Shown here piece by piece: positions 24,761 to 37,162 of a stretch of 64,000 bases of DNA (the first letter of the stretch is position 1; each line of letters starts with the position of its first letter). A program made the position numbers and the translations under genes. The stretch comes from Siphonodentalium dalli (taxonomy: Eukaryota; Mollusca; Scaphopoda; Gadilida; Siphonodentaliidae): assembly GCA_032622095.1 (NCBI GenBank), contig CP136064.1, positions 6,195,512-6,259,511 of the forward strand, in the 5' to 3' direction. Under the pieces are notes generated by a model. That model searched no databases, was not told the DNA's origin, and saw only the letters and a list, made by a program, of their open reading frames with translations.

Positions 24761-25378
24761 GTATTTATATATAAAGTGCCTTTGGCAGCCTTCATTCAGC
24801 GTCGGAGGGGCACACGGCCTCTTTGTGCGCTTGGGGCCTGAGCACCTTATATATGTGCGCTTCGCGGTGGCGTGACTAATTACTCGCCATCGCATTCACG
24901 GCCGGGTTCATTAACACCTTAACTGACAATATGGATCAGGAGAGCACGGACCAGTGGGCACGTGAACTATTTATCATAGAATTCTTGCAGCTATCTATTA
25001 TACATTTTGGAATATCTGTATGCATGTTTGTATGTATGAATGCACGTATCTATGTGTTATAGACTGGAACACTGCTCGACCGATTCGACTCGGATTTGGT
25101 ATTTAACGTGTCAACTTGACCTCGCTCATAGGCATGTTTCTGGACCTTGACCGATCCGACTAAAATTGTGTGTGTAGGACTACTTTGATCCCGGGAGCAA
25201 TATGGACGGGTCCAATTTCACGTGAGACCATGTCCTCGAACGTGCTGATAAGGCATGTTTCTGGACCAATTGCACACTAGTTTGTCGAGACGATGTATAT
25301 ACCGGGCACTGCCCAGATGGAGGCGATCACAAAGAAATCCCTAAATAGCCCGAACGAAGTCGAGTACATCAGCTAGTA
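24761..25378 (+). mobile_element. Possible non-autonomous Helitron-like element (3' end)
   Basis: The stretch ends in the hairpin-forming CCCGAACGAAGTCGAG followed by TACATCAGCTAGT and then ATTATAT. A GC-rich hairpin about 10 nt before a terminal CTAGT next to T/A-rich target is the usual Helitron 3' signature. Upstream text (ACTGCTCGACCGATTCGACT, then CGGATTTGGTAT) is of a kind I associate with animal non-autonomous Helitrons. No Rep/helicase is present. The 5' limit is a guess. Confidence 0.4.
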
Positions 25379-25589
25379 TTATATATTTCTAGATTTAGTT
25401 ACAAACTGTATACCTGTATATTGTACAAAGAAATGTTTGACAAATGTATCTATATCAATATTACCATAGGGGCCATTAAAAATAGATACGACGAAACAAA
25501 ATTTTGAAGGGTGCATGTGATTGTGAGGAATAATAGCATCATAGGTAAATTTAATTTATGGACGCTTGTTAATTTTCATTGGACTACAT

Positions 25590-26040
25590 GTATCAGGTAA
25601 ATTTTTATATTTCAAATGATGACATGAATGCGGAAAGTTGAACTACCTAAGTAATACTGGCTATCCGCATGAAGAGATATATAAAAACCAAAATAGAATA
25701 TGACTGCTGGCGACAATGTTTTCCAAAGAAATTCAAAGCATTCGATAGCTCCCATCTAGTGGTCACCCCGAAGATCAATATGAAGTTTGGTGACTATCAG
25801 ATGAGGGATGTGGTCTGTACAGGGGCTAAAGAATTCAGTCATGCAAAGAGTAAGATACAAAATTGCTGCCTGTATGTGGTCATGTTTTTTAACGAAATTC
25901 GGAAAAATTAGATTACACTCATCCTGGTTATCCAGAAGATCATTGTGGAATCTGGTGACGATCGGACAAGGGATGTCGTCTGTAGGATCAACCAAATTAT
26001 TTAGCCATAAAAATAGTAAAATTCAAGATCAACTTATAGA
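25590..26040. repeat. Diverged direct repeat, copy 1 (partner 26970-27400)
   Basis: GGAAAGTTGAACTACCTAAG, TACTGGCTATC, GCTGGCGACAATGTTTTCC, CGAAGATCAATATGAAGTTT and TTAACGAAATTCGGAAAAA recur with changes at 26970-27400. Within each copy about 130-bp sub-units (CTGGCGACC...CCCGAAGATC...GTGAAGTTTGGTGA) are repeated. The 80-codon ORFs are read-throughs of the repeat. Confidence 0.7.
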
Positions 26041-26729
26041 AAGTGTTCCGTAACGCGACACACATCGGTGGTTTTCACTTCACAATATTCAATCAGAATA
26101 AATGTATTTGCAAAGTCGCGTGGTCGGTCATTTTAAATCTAAACAATAATGAGGCAACAATTTCTCTCCACGATTTTCTATACCAAATATGAACTATCAT
26201 GCCTATTCAGCAAATTACATTGCGCATGGTTCGTGGATATTCGTTCCCGATTTGATTCTATAACGGAAGTTTCCATGAGTCCCATTTAAATTCAAAATGG
26301 TCGACCTTATTTGCAAACTGATACGACATGTGAACTGGTACGTGTGTATGTGATTAATCAAAACGTGTGGGGCCATACTTGTGGGTGGGGTTGTTGGTGA
26401 ATAAATGATAAGAAATTGTAACTGGGTTTAGTGTATAATTGCCACAACTGGGCAATAATAAAGGCAAAACCATAAGTTGCAATCCCAAGTTCCAATCACA
26501 AGATTAAAACAATATCACAATGCCGTGCTTTCAAAAAATTGGAATTTAACCATTGAAGAGTTATAATAGACACATAAAAACCAGGACCCACCCGTCCGAG
26601 ACCGACCTCTCGTGCCATGAATACAATCACGATCGATGTGCATCGCGTGTAGTTTAAAGAACTAAACTTGATACTACTGTATTATGCCAAACAGCCTGCT
26701 GATCTACGAACGTGCATATATGCAACCAC

Positions 26730-26815
26730 AGTACCGAGTACCGGTGGTACTGCACACCGGTACCGCAAAAATGTCCTAGTACCGGCGGTACCGGTACTGC
26801 GTACAGTTAAGAAGC
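26730..26815. repeat. Cluster of GTACCGGT palindromes
   Basis: Within about 85 bp the sequence holds GTACCGAGTACCGGTGGTAC, CACCGGTACCGC and GTACCGGCGGTACCGGTAC. These overlapping palindromes could fold into several alternative hairpins. No surrounding gene explains them. Confidence 0.7.
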
Positions 26816-26969
26816 CTGTATGGAATTGTTGTATAAAAAACAGCACTATATGTAAATATAAAATAAAACAGTGCTACATCTTATTACAGATTATTTCCAC
26901 ATATAATCAGTGACTACAGGCAGTCTGACAAAATAAAGTTTCAGTGACACTCTATCCGAAGAGGGGGGT

Positions 26970-27400
26970 AATTTCATCTGTTACAGTCAATGGAGCAATT
27001 ATGAATCTGGAAAGCTGAAATTTCTAAGTAATACTAGATATCGACATGACGCGATAACATAAAACGTAAATGCAATATGGCCGCTGGCGACCATTTTTTC
27101 CTATGAAATTCAAAAAATATTTGATAGCTCTCATCTAATAGATCAATATCAAGATAAATGTGAAGTTTGGTGATGATCGGGTGAGTGAAGTGGACTGTGG
27201 TCTGTGCTAAAGGGTTTAGTAATGCTAATAATAACATCCAAAATCGCTGTCAGTGGCACGATTTTTAACGAAATTCGGAAAAACTACACTACTACCATCT
27301 TGTTGTTATCCCGAAGATCCATATGAAGTTTATTAACGATTGGACAAGTAGGGTATACCCAATTATTGAATCATGGAAAGAATAAAATCGAAGATGGTCA
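26970..27400. repeat. Diverged direct repeat, copy 2 (partner 25590-26040)
   Basis: Carries GGAAAGCTGAAATTTCTAAG, GCTGGCGACCATTTTTTCC, TGTGAAGTTTGGTGATGATC and TTAACGAAATTCGGAAAAAC, the counterparts of the copy at 25590. The orientation is the same. Confidence 0.7.
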
Positions 27401-28685
27401 TTGGCGCCCATATTTTTCATCAAAACAATGGCTATATACGATTATAAGGAAATCCAGTTATTACTCCGTGTAATTACTCTTTGATTACCACATGTGTAAC
27501 ACCTGCCATGCAGATTAAGAGCTCAACTGACCATCCGCAGTGACCTACATGTAGTTTATCTCGAAAGCTGCTGACAACTATGTGTCATAATAATAATGAT
27601 ACTGTCAGTACCTATTTGTTGCAAAACCAATCCTTCTCAAGTTCAATCGATCTTTTTCAAGTAGTTCACTGTTGTTACACAAGGCATATATGGTTTCTGA
27701 CTAGTGTTGAAACAATTATTTGACTAATCGGCGTCGACTAGATTATTAAACAAGTCGACGCTGAAATCCACCAGCCGAATTAATCTAAGCAAATCGGCAA
27801 TATGGCCTACCGAATTCATAGAATTTACAGTTTCATGTTCGGTGCTGGGTGGCACCTCTCAGAATGCGTTCGATTCTTCTCTTATACCGGACAATTCCGA
27901 TATTCTAATTTTTGTTCTCAGGCTGGTAGAGGTGTATGATTGTGTATAAGGTGTATACTGTTTATACTGTGTTATATTGTGTTATTTTCTGGAACATGCT
28001 ATCATGTGACTTATGTCCACTAAAACAAGATACGATTTGTCGTATTTTGGATAAATTCTAGCACATTGTAAACTATATAGTTAATCTATAGTTTAAAAAT
28101 ATAAACGACTACCATAAACAAAAGAGTGTGGGGGTTTTTCATGGTTACTTATGATAGTTGAAGTGCAAGTTAAGATAACAAACAAGCGGAACTGTCAAAC
28201 ATTTCGACATTCAATGACTATTTGTAGGATGATCTAATGCAGCTCATATATTGACTGTGACATTTGACCATTTTAATAAATATTTGTTAGCAAAAGAAGC
28301 AATATTGGCTGTGGAAATATAAAAATGTACATTTGTGGCAAGTGAAAATCAAGTTAGGAACTTGCGATATGATGCTACCCGGTCGTAAAAGGGTTTGAAC
28401 ATATTTTATTTGACCCTCATTACATAATACATTTTACAAATTAGAATCTGAAATAAGATATGAGTTAATCAAAAGGGATGGGAGCACAAGTTATTCAACT
28501 TAGAATATTGCTCCTCTCCCTTAACAATATTGAAACGCAAATTATTACTTGTATATGGAATTATGTAGGACACAATGTTTGCTTATAATTGGAATGTAGT
28601 ACCTAAAACGAGGAGGGTCGAGAATGAGGGTGAGTTATAAAGTGAGTAGACAGATATCAAGGTAAAATGGTGTAATCGAAATGCC
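27401..28685. other. No gene seen
   Basis: AT-rich sequence without ORFs of 60 codons or more and without obvious repeats. A short inverted pair GTCGACTAGATT / AACAAGTCGACG lies near 27732-27762. Confidence 0.45.
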
Positions 28686-28797
28686 TAATTTTTGCATACC
28701 AGTCACAACTAGTTCTCTTGCACTTTAATTAATCTTGCCTCATTTTTGCATACCAGTCACAACTAGTTATCTTGCACTTTAGTTAATCTTGCACTTT
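28686..28797. repeat. Short tandem duplication, about 57-bp unit, two copies
   Basis: TTTTTGCATACCAGTCACAA then CTAGTT.TCTTGCACTTTA.TTAATCTTGC occurs twice head to tail, with two or three substitutions. Confidence 0.85.
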
Positions 28798-28815
28798 AAC
28801 ACCTCACCTTGTTCA

Positions 28816-29164
28816 ACCGATTTAGGTTGTCTTTTGTCTATAAAATGATGGGATTGAAAAATTTGTTGTTAAGGGCATTTACGCCCCGATAACTTTGAGA
28901 CATGTATATTCGATCGATATATAGTTTCATCATTGTGTGGTCTTTTTTCAATCCCGAAATTTGTACCCAATTTCGATCTATACACCAGATTTATCAATGT
29001 TTTATTGACATTTTTGGCAAGTTATCTCCCTTTTTGCTGCATTCTATACTGTTCTATACATAAAAATGCAAAACCAGAAAAGTTGATTTTTGTAAGACTG
29101 TTGTGGATGTTTTGACCGCACAATAATATTTTATTTTTAGAGACAAAAGACAACCTAAATCGGT
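28816..29164. mobile_element. MITE-like element, 349 bp, about 24-bp TIRs
   Basis: Both ends read ACCGATTTAGGTTGTCTTTT followed by GTCT, in inverted orientation, then diverge. Immediately outside, TTGTT on the left and AACAA on the right are also inverted, so the true TIR may be a few bases longer. No clear target duplication is seen. The inside has GTTATCTCCCTTTTTG and no coding capacity beyond a 60-codon ORF. Confidence 0.75.
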
Positions 29165-29590
29165 GACAACAATATATATGAATATATATATGAATAATAA
29201 AGTTTATATTTAAAAAAAGTTAATTAATAACTAATTAACAAAATTGATATAATAATTGCAATAATATTTTTATATTTAAAACAGTAAATTAATAATTGCC
29301 ACTTTTAAATTTAATTAAATTTAATTTTATCGGCTTCCTTAAAAAGATTCTTACCTTAATATTTTTATGTGCATTTTATAAACTTCATTGAGTCATCTTT
29401 GTCATGTATTGAGTTTGATATCTTTTGTTAACAGTTTATAAATCATGTATGTATCGAGTTTGTTATATTTTATGTGTTTATTATGATTAAATAAAGTTAT
29501 CATTTAAAATAAATGTATTCACTTTCTAAATTATTTTTTCACAAAAAACCTCAAATACCCCGAAACACAATAGTTTAGAGTCACCAATTA
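29165..29590. other. Very AT-rich stretch without genes
   Basis: Low-complexity A/T sequence with repeated TTAATTAATAA and TTATATTTAAAA strings; nothing else is visible. Confidence 0.6.
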
Positions 29591-29614
29591 GTTAATCAGA
29601 TTCCCTATAACACT

Positions 29615-30070
29615 AAGCACACAGGCCGCTTACACCTTTTAAATAGAGGCGGCCGCTTACACTTTATAGAATGAAAGAACGAAAAGTTGAATAAAATCAA
29701 CAAATTTGTGAATTTAAAAACAATTCAAGCGTTAATGTTTTCCATGTCATAACCCGGACATATGTACTAAATTTCAGTCATGTCCATTTGTAAACAAAGA
29801 AGATAATGCGACATCAAGTCCGCTTACACCTTTTATTTTAGAGCCGGTCGCATAGACTTTATAGTGTATTTCAGAACGAAAAAGTTGAATAAAATCAACA
29901 AATTTGTGAATTTAAAATCAATTCAAACGTTATTGTATTCCATGTCCCAGCCCGGACATATTTCAATAATATTCATTGAGAAACAACGGACCAAACGCCA
30001 TATAACACCCCGTATACACCTTTTATTCCGAACCGGCCTCCGCCTCAGCATACACTTTATATTGTGTCCC
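29615..30070. repeat. Tandem repeat, about 197-bp unit, 2.3 copies
   Basis: CCGCTTACACCTTTTA, AGAACGAAAA(A)GTTGAATA, AAATCAACAAATTTGTGAAT and TCCATGTC...CCCGGACATAT occurs at about 29622-29765 and 29819-29961. A third partial copy starts near 30010 with TACACCTTTTATTCCGA. Just beyond, CTGGGGCGAGTGGGCC is duplicated in tandem at about 30088-30121. Confidence 0.8.
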
Positions 30071-30552
30071 GAGCTGGCCCAGGTCGACTGGGGCGAGTGG
30101 GCCCTGGGGCGAGTGGGCCGGTTTCCGGCACCTTTTATAATCGTAAGCAAGCTTCCTTAATTTGCAGCAGGTATCCGTTTGTGCGTAGTTTAATTTAGAA
30201 AGTTCCCCAATTAATATCGTAAATAGAGCTACTGTATTTGACAGAGAAGGCCTCTGTTATTGAGTATCAAGTTGCTGCACATGCCAGTTGAAGCGTAGTA
30301 GTCTATTTCCCACATGTTAAACGGCATACGCAAATACCAAATAACGCTAACATACTGAAAATGTTTACATGACAATAGTTAATATATTTGGGCTGAATTC
30401 ATCTGATGTGGTATGATTCCTCAAAATAAACAACAAAACCATCGTTACTTGGAAATGTAGTTTGGGCTAACATTTACAGAAATCCTCCATCTTATTTATT
30501 CCGACACACACATCAGATGAAAAACCACCATCACACAACCGCCCAAATTGGG

Positions 30553-31676
30553 TGTTTACATACTGGAGTGAAAAAAACAGGGTTCGGTTACGGTATATAT
30601 ACAGCTCTGACCGATTTATTCTGAGATTTCTTATTATAAAGCATTTAGTTGCCAAGTTATGAAATGATTAATCGAACGCACAAACTGGCATTTAATGTGG
30701 TTTGTTTGAAAATTTGATGATGACGATTTTGTGCGGAATTAGGGTAGTATCAAAAGTGGCAAATTTAAGGACGGAAACGGCACATGGACATATTTTTATT
30801 ATTTTTTTCTGTTGGTCATATTAGAGTCATTCTTCACAATTGACTAGGTTAGAGCGTTCCAGCATTCACAAGGAATCGAGCATAGCCCGGACATTAACAC
30901 TGTCGCCTGTGCCCCGTGGAGAATAATTGGTGTATTGTAATTAACGCCACCGGTGTATACTGTGCTTGGAAATATAATATTCACTGGTATTATGCGGGAT
31001 TATGTCGATGTAGAAGCTGCGAATGGGTCGCTTTAAAAGCTGTAGTGTTACCCCGAATGCGATATCCTCAATAAAATAGTCCAACACAGATTAGCCCATG
31101 TGCTGATATTGATAATTACCACACACTTTGGAAAGCATGCGATCGTGTGGTAATCAAGGATGGATTCGACGTAATTTGACACATAGGGGTAGTTTTGTCC
31201 GGTGAGTGTTTTGGGCGGGTCAAATCGTGACCCCGACCTGACCTTCACATTCAAAATGGTCAATTCAAGGTCAAATCGTGTAAAACGTACAGATTTCGAC
31301 GAAATTTGATACTTAGGGGTACTTCTCTCCGGGGGGGGGGGGGTGTTTTGGACGGGTCAAATCATTACCCTGACCTGACCTTGACTTTAAAAATAGTCAA
31401 TTCAAGGTAAAAATGGCGCCTTTCGCCTGAAAGCAGATGGGAACGGCCCGGACGAAGTCGGGCCCACCAGCCAGTATAATAAAAAGCGAGACAGCTTGAA
31501 GAATGTATGTACAACACGAGAAACGGGAAAACGTGGTATATTGAAGTATACCAATTTCTCACATGGAATTTGAAAGCTAGTTTATATTATAATTATATTA
31601 AAATTTATATTTATGGCTAATAATATGATCTTGGTGGCGTTACCATTTCTGACTATGGTTTTCTTGGTATAATTAT
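30553..31676. repeat. 1.1-kb direct duplication, copy 1
   Basis: From TGTTTACATACTGGAGTG to CTGACTATGGTTTTCTTG, this block is repeated at 31801-32894 with high identity (period about 1.25 kb). Shared landmarks: GGTTACGGTATATATACAG, GCAAATTTAA(G/A)GACGGAAAC and CACCGGTGTATACTGTGCTT. It contains inverted copies of the 130-bp unit seen at 23503 and a Helitron-like hairpin end at 31445-31475. A G-run of 12 lies near 31332. Confidence 0.9.
31445..31475 (+). repeat. Helitron-like 3' terminal hairpin
   Basis: GGCCCGGACGAAGTCGGGCC is a stem with loop, followed by CACCAGCCAGT and then ATAATA. It resembles the end at 25349-25378 (CGAACGAAGTCGAG...CAGCTAGT). The counterpart in the second duplication copy is near 32688-32712 but has lost part of the 3' side. 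Confidence 0.45.
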
Positions 31677-31800
31677 CAATTGCTTTATCGATAAAACCAC
31701 GTGCGTCTTGTTTCTATTCTCGTAAGCTGCCTTGATCCTGGTAATAGACATTCTGATTCATTGTAGACGGGAGCTATTTATCTCGCAAGATTGCGCGGTT

Positions 31801-32894
31801 TGTTTACATATTGGAGTGGGGGGAAACAGGGTTTGGTTACGGTATATATACAGTTCTGAACGATTTATTCTGAGATTTCTTATTATAAAGCGTTTAGTGG
31901 CCAAGTTATGAAATAATTAATCGCACGCACAAACTGGCATTTAATGGGGTCTGTTTGAAAATTTGGCGATGATGATTTTGTGCGGAATTAGGGTAGTGTC
32001 AAAAGTGGCAAATTTAAAGACGGAAACGGCACACGGACATATTATTTTTTTTATTTTTCTGTTGGTCATATTAGAGTCATTCTTCACAATTGACTAGGTT
32101 AGAGAGTTCCATCAATCACAAGGACTCGAGCATAGCGCGGACATTAACACTGTCGCCTGTGCCCTGTGGAGAATAATTGGTGTACTGTAATTAACGCCAC
32201 CGGTGTATACTGTGCTTGAAAATATAATATTCACTGGTATTATGCGGGATTAGGTCGATGTAAAAGCTGCGAATGGGCCGCTTTAAAAGCTGTAGTGTTA
32301 ACCCGAATGCGGTATCCTCAATAAAATAGTCCGACGCAGATTAGCACATGTGCTGATATTGATAATTACCACACACTTTGGAAAGCATGCGATCGTGTGG
32401 TAATCAAGGATGGATTTCGACGAAATTTGATACCTATAGGTGTAGTTTTGTCCGGGGAGTGTTTTGGGCGGGTCAAATCGTGACCCCGAGCTGACATTGA
32501 CATTCAAAATGGTCAATTCGAGGTCAAATCGGGTATAATGTACGGATTTCGACGAACTTTGATACATGGGGGTACTTTTCTCCGGGTAGTCTTTTGGACG
32601 GGTCAAATCATGACCCCGACCTGACCTTGACTTTAAAAATTGTCAATTCAAGGTAAAATCGCGCCTTTCGCCGGAAAGCATATGGGAACAGTCCGGACGA
32701 AGTCGGGTCCACCAGAGACAGCTTGAAGAATGTAATGTATAACACGAGAGACGGGAAAACGTGGTATATGGAAGTATCCAAATTTCGCACATGGAATTTG
32801 AAAGCTAGTTTATATTATAATTATATTATAATTTATATTTATGGCTAATAATATGATCTTGGTGGCGTTACCATTTCTGACTATGGTTTTCTTG
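31801..32894. repeat. 1.1-kb direct duplication, copy 2
   Basis: The second copy begins TGTTTACATATTGGAGTG and ends CTGACTATGGTTTTCTTG. Compared with copy 1 it has scattered substitutions and a few indels, including loss of the G-run and a short deletion after the hairpin. No gene is contained in either copy. Confidence 0.9.
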
Positions 32895-33259
32895 TACTAT
32901 ACTGTCCACGGGCTCATGACTAGCCGGGCAGTAATTAGTTACACCACTTCGCGCAAATGTTTATCTTAGATATTGCATCTGGCCCCTTTGTGTGCTTCTT
33001 TTATTTTTAGATTGAACTTTCTGTTCAATTTAAAAAAACTGTTTCTTAATATTAAATTATTTGTTTTTAAATCTATACTTGGAAAAAGTAGCACCGTTAT
33101 AACATCCGGCGGTATACTCCAAGTCACCACACCAACGATGGTTGAAATCGGTCCAGGGGTCTCGGAGAAAAATCGTGAATGTTCAGACAGAGCAAAATCC
33201 TACTCTTTCATAAACCCCTTTTGTGCCGCTTTCTGTAGTAATAAGCAATCTCATTCATC

Positions 33260-34966
33260 GATACATGCGGGGGTAGGGTACACGAGTCTCAAACAGAGAT
33301 GCGCACAATCGGAGGAAATCAGGTCACCCTCATGTTATATATTGAAACAACATAGACTACTCTGTCGCAATCTAACTGCAATTAGACTGATACTTTGCCT
33401 ATAAGGTCATCTAAATTTAACCACTTGCGTGCTAATGTCGCTATACGCGGCCAAATGGCATCATTTTTTCACACAGATATGCACACGAACTAAAAGACCA
33501 GGGCACCTATCATGCGGGAAAAGGGTATTCTCAAACATAAATGCGCACAAATTAAGCACCCGTGGCACCTATCATGACATATTGTGATACATAATATTAT
33601 ACTATATCACGATCTAACTGCAACTAGGCTATCTTTTTCCGTCTAAGGCCATACAAACAGCAAATCGGCTGTCTTTTACCGTATAAGGCCATAACAACGT
33701 AATTGTTTGTTAATACGTAACCGCATTTATTGCTATATGCGGAAAAGGGTACCCGATTCTCAATAAAAAATGCGCACAAAGTAAAGCACCCGCGGCACAT
33801 ATCGTGGCATGGTGTGATACACACTATATTACTCTATCATTATCTAACTGCTAATAGGCTGTTTTTTACCGTATAAGGCCATACACCTCAAACTAAAGCA
33901 ACCACGGCACATAACTGTAAATAGGCTTTCGTTCACCCTATAAGGCCATAACAACTTAATTGTCTGTTAACAAGTAACCGCATTTATCGCTATATGCACA
34001 TAAACTAAAGCAACTGCGGCTCCTATCATGACACATTGTGATACACATTATATCACTATATCATGATCTAACTGCAAATAGGCTGTATTTTACCATATAA
34101 GGCCAGAACAACTTAATTGTTTGTTAACATGTAACCACATTTATTGCTATATGTGGGAAAAGGGTGTCCAATTTTCATAAAAAAATGCGCACAAAGTAAA
34201 GCATTCACGGCAACTATCATGGCATGGTGTGATACACAATATATCACTCTATCATGATCTAACTGCAAATAGGCTGTCTTTTACCGTATAAGGCCATAAC
34301 ATTAATTGTTTGTTAATACGTAACCGCATTTATCGCTATATGCGGGAAAGGGGTACCCGATTCTCAATAAAAAATGCGCACAAACTAAAGCAATCGCGGT
34401 TCCTATCATTACACATTGTGACACAGACTATATCATTCTATCATAGGCTGTATTTTACCGTATAAGGCCATAACAACTTACTTGTTTGTTAACATGTAAC
34501 TGACTTTATCGCTATATGAGGGAAAAGGTGCCGGATTTTCACACAAAAATGCGCACAAAGTAAAGCACCCGCGGCACCTATCATGGCATAGTGTGATACA
34601 CAATATATCACTCTATCGTGATCTAACTACAACTAGGCTCTCGTTTACCGTATGCAACAAGTAATCGCATTTATCGCTATATAAGGGAAAATGGTGCCAG
34701 ATTTTCACACATACATGCGCACAAAGTAAAGCAACTATATCATAATTTAACTGCAAATAGGCTGTCGTTTACCGTAAAAGGAAATAACAGCTTAATTATT
34801 CGTTAACACGTAACCGCATTTATCACTATATGTGGGAAAAGGGTACCCAACTCTCAATAAAAAATGCGCACAAACTACAGCAACCACGGCTCCTATCATG
34901 ACACATTGGGATACACATTATATTACTCTATCATAATATAACTGCATATAAGCTGTATTTTACGTA
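33260..34966. repeat. 191-bp satellite, diverged leading edge of the array
   Basis: Monomers with landmarks ATAAGGCCATAACAACTTAA, TTGTTTGTTAACA, GTAACCGCATTTATCGCTAT, AATGCGCACAAA(G/C)TAAAGCA, CCTATCATG and TATATCACTCTATCATGATC followed by TAACTGCAAATAGGCTGT. Copies here differ from one another far more than those in the core and several are truncated. The palindrome TTGTTAACAA recurs in most monomers. The LTR is absent until 34971. Confidence 0.9.
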
Positions 34967-34970
34967 TAAG

Positions 34971-35459
34971 TGTGAAGGACTAAAACTGTTCTCTGTATAA
35001 ATTTTATTCATATCTAACATCATGTGGTAAGCAGCAAGTGTAGGTAACAATACATAATGGTGAATCACTCTTGGATGCCATGGAAAGAAGGCGTCGCTTA
35101 TTAATCAGCGAGCCGATGTTGGCATCTGCCAAATATGTCTGAAGAGCCAAACTAATTGAAGAGTAGATTAATGTTTGGTTTATATATACGCTATTGACTA
35201 ATAGAGGTCATTATTATCTTCCTTTGTTCGGTCCTGACCGATGGGTGAACTGAGGTAGTTACATCAGACTTTCTCTTTGTGTTGATGTTGGATTCCTCAT
35301 AGGTCGTGGCCTCACCAAGTCATGACCTTTGTAATTGGGTTGGGGTCACTATAGTTCAATTATATTCTGTCTTTCCCTCCATAAGTTAAGATAGATATAT
35401 TTAGTATGTATCATCACGTCCCTTGAATAAGATAAGGGATAGGGGTGCGTTACTATACA
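34971..35459 (+). mobile_element. Solo LTR in satellite monomer (copy 1, sets the insertion site)
   Basis: A 489-bp segment unrelated to the satellite starts TGTGAAGGAC and ends TTACTATACA, so it has the TG...CA ends of an LTR. The 4-bp repeat TAAG flanks it (34967-34970 and 35460-35463), and joining the flanks recreates a normal monomer (GTATAAG|GCCATAAC). A TATA-like TTTATATATACG lies near 35179-35190. No gag/pol is present. This is therefore best read as a solo LTR formed by LTR-LTR recombination, of the Ty3/gypsy or BEL type judging by the short duplication. Strand is assigned from the TATA box only. It is the most diverged copy at its 5' end. Confidence 0.8.
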
Positions 35460-37162
35460 TAAGGCCATAACAACTTAATTGTTTGTTAACAAGTAACCGA
35501 ATTTATCGTCATATGAGGGAAAATCGTGTCCGATTTTCATACAAAAATGCGCACAAAATAAAGCACCCGCGGCACATATCATGGCATAGTGTGATACACA
35601 ATATATCACTCTATCATGATCTAACTGCAAATAGGCTGTATTTTACGTATAAGGCCATAACAACTTAATTGCTTGTTAACAAGTAACCGCAATTATCGCT
35701 ATATGAGGGAAAAGGGTGCCCGATTTTCACACAAAAATGCGCACAAACTAAAGCAAACACGGCACATATCATGACAAATTGTGATACACACTATATCACT
35801 CTATCATAATCTAACTGCAAATAAGCTGTCTTTTACCGTATAAGGCCATAACAACTTAATTGTTTATTAACAAGTAACCACATTTATCGCTATATGAGGG
35901 AAAAGGGTGCCCGATTTTCACACATAAATGCGCACAAAGTAAAGCACCCGCGGCACCTATCATGGCATAGTGTGATACAAAATATATCACTCTATCATGA
36001 TCTAACTGCAAATAGGTTGTCGTTTACCGTATAAGGCCATAACAACTTAATTGTTTGTTAACAAGTAACCGCATGTATCGCTATATGAGGGAAAAGGGTG
36101 CCCGATTTCCACACAATCATGCGCAAAAAGTAAAGCACCCGCGGCACCTATCATGGCATAGTTTGATACACAATATATCATACTATCATGATCTAACTGC
36201 AAGTATGCTGTCTTTTACCGTATAAGGCCATAACAACTTAATTGTTTGTTAAAAAGTAACCGCATTTATCGCTATATGAGGGAAAAGGTTGCCCGATTAT
36301 TAGACAAACATGGGCACAAACTAAAGCAGCCGCGGCACATAGTATGAGATATTGTGATACACAATATATCACTCTATCATGACCTAACTGCAAATAGGTT
36401 GTCGTTTACCGTGTAAGGCCATAACAACTTAATTGTTTGTTAACATGTAGGCGCATTTATCGCTATATGAGGGAAAAGGGTGCCCGATTTTCACACAAAC
36501 ATGCGCAAAAAGTAAAGCACCCGCAGCACCTATCATGGCATAGTCTGATACACAATATATCACTCTATCATAATCTAACTGCAAATAGGCTGTATTTTAC
36601 CGTATAAGTCCATAACAACTTAATTATTTGTTAGCAAGTAACCGCATTTAACGCTATATGAGGGAAAATGGTGCCCGACTTTCACACATAAATGCGCACA
36701 AATTAAAGCACCCGCGGCACCTATCATGGCATAATGTGATACACAATATATCACACTATCATGATCTAACTCCAAATAGGCTGTCTTTTACCGTATAAGG
36801 CCATAACAACTGAATTGTTTGTCAACAAGTAATCGCATTTATCGCTATATTTTCACACAAAAATGCGCACAAACTAAAGCAAACGCGGCACATATCATGA
36901 CATATTGTGATACCTACTATATCCCTCTATCATGGTCCAACTGCAAATAGGCTATCTTTTACCGTATAAGGCCATAACAAACTTAATTGTTCGTTAACAC
37001 GTAACCGAATTTGTCGCTATATGCGGGAAAAGGTTACCCAATTCTCAATAAAAAATGCGCACAAACTACAGCATCCGCGGCTCCTATCATGACACATTGG
37101 GATACATATTATATGAATCTATCATGATCTAACTACAAATAGGCTGTATTTTACCGTATACG
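35460..37162. repeat. Higher-order unit 1: nine 191-bp monomers
   Basis: Monomer starts (GGCCATAAC or variant) fall at about 35463, 35653, 35844, 36035, 36227, 36418, 36610, 36801 and 36970. The eighth lacks about 30 bp (CGCTATAT joins TTTTCACAC). With the following LTR it forms a 2193-bp higher-order unit. A 61-codon ORF at 35483 is simply the monomer read in frame and recurs at 2193-bp steps. Confidence 0.95.

Noticed and set aside
32973-33404. 143-codon plus-strand ORF
   Set aside because: Its second half overlaps the first satellite monomers and its first half matches a dispersed repeat (compare 21740-21800), so it is not a gene.
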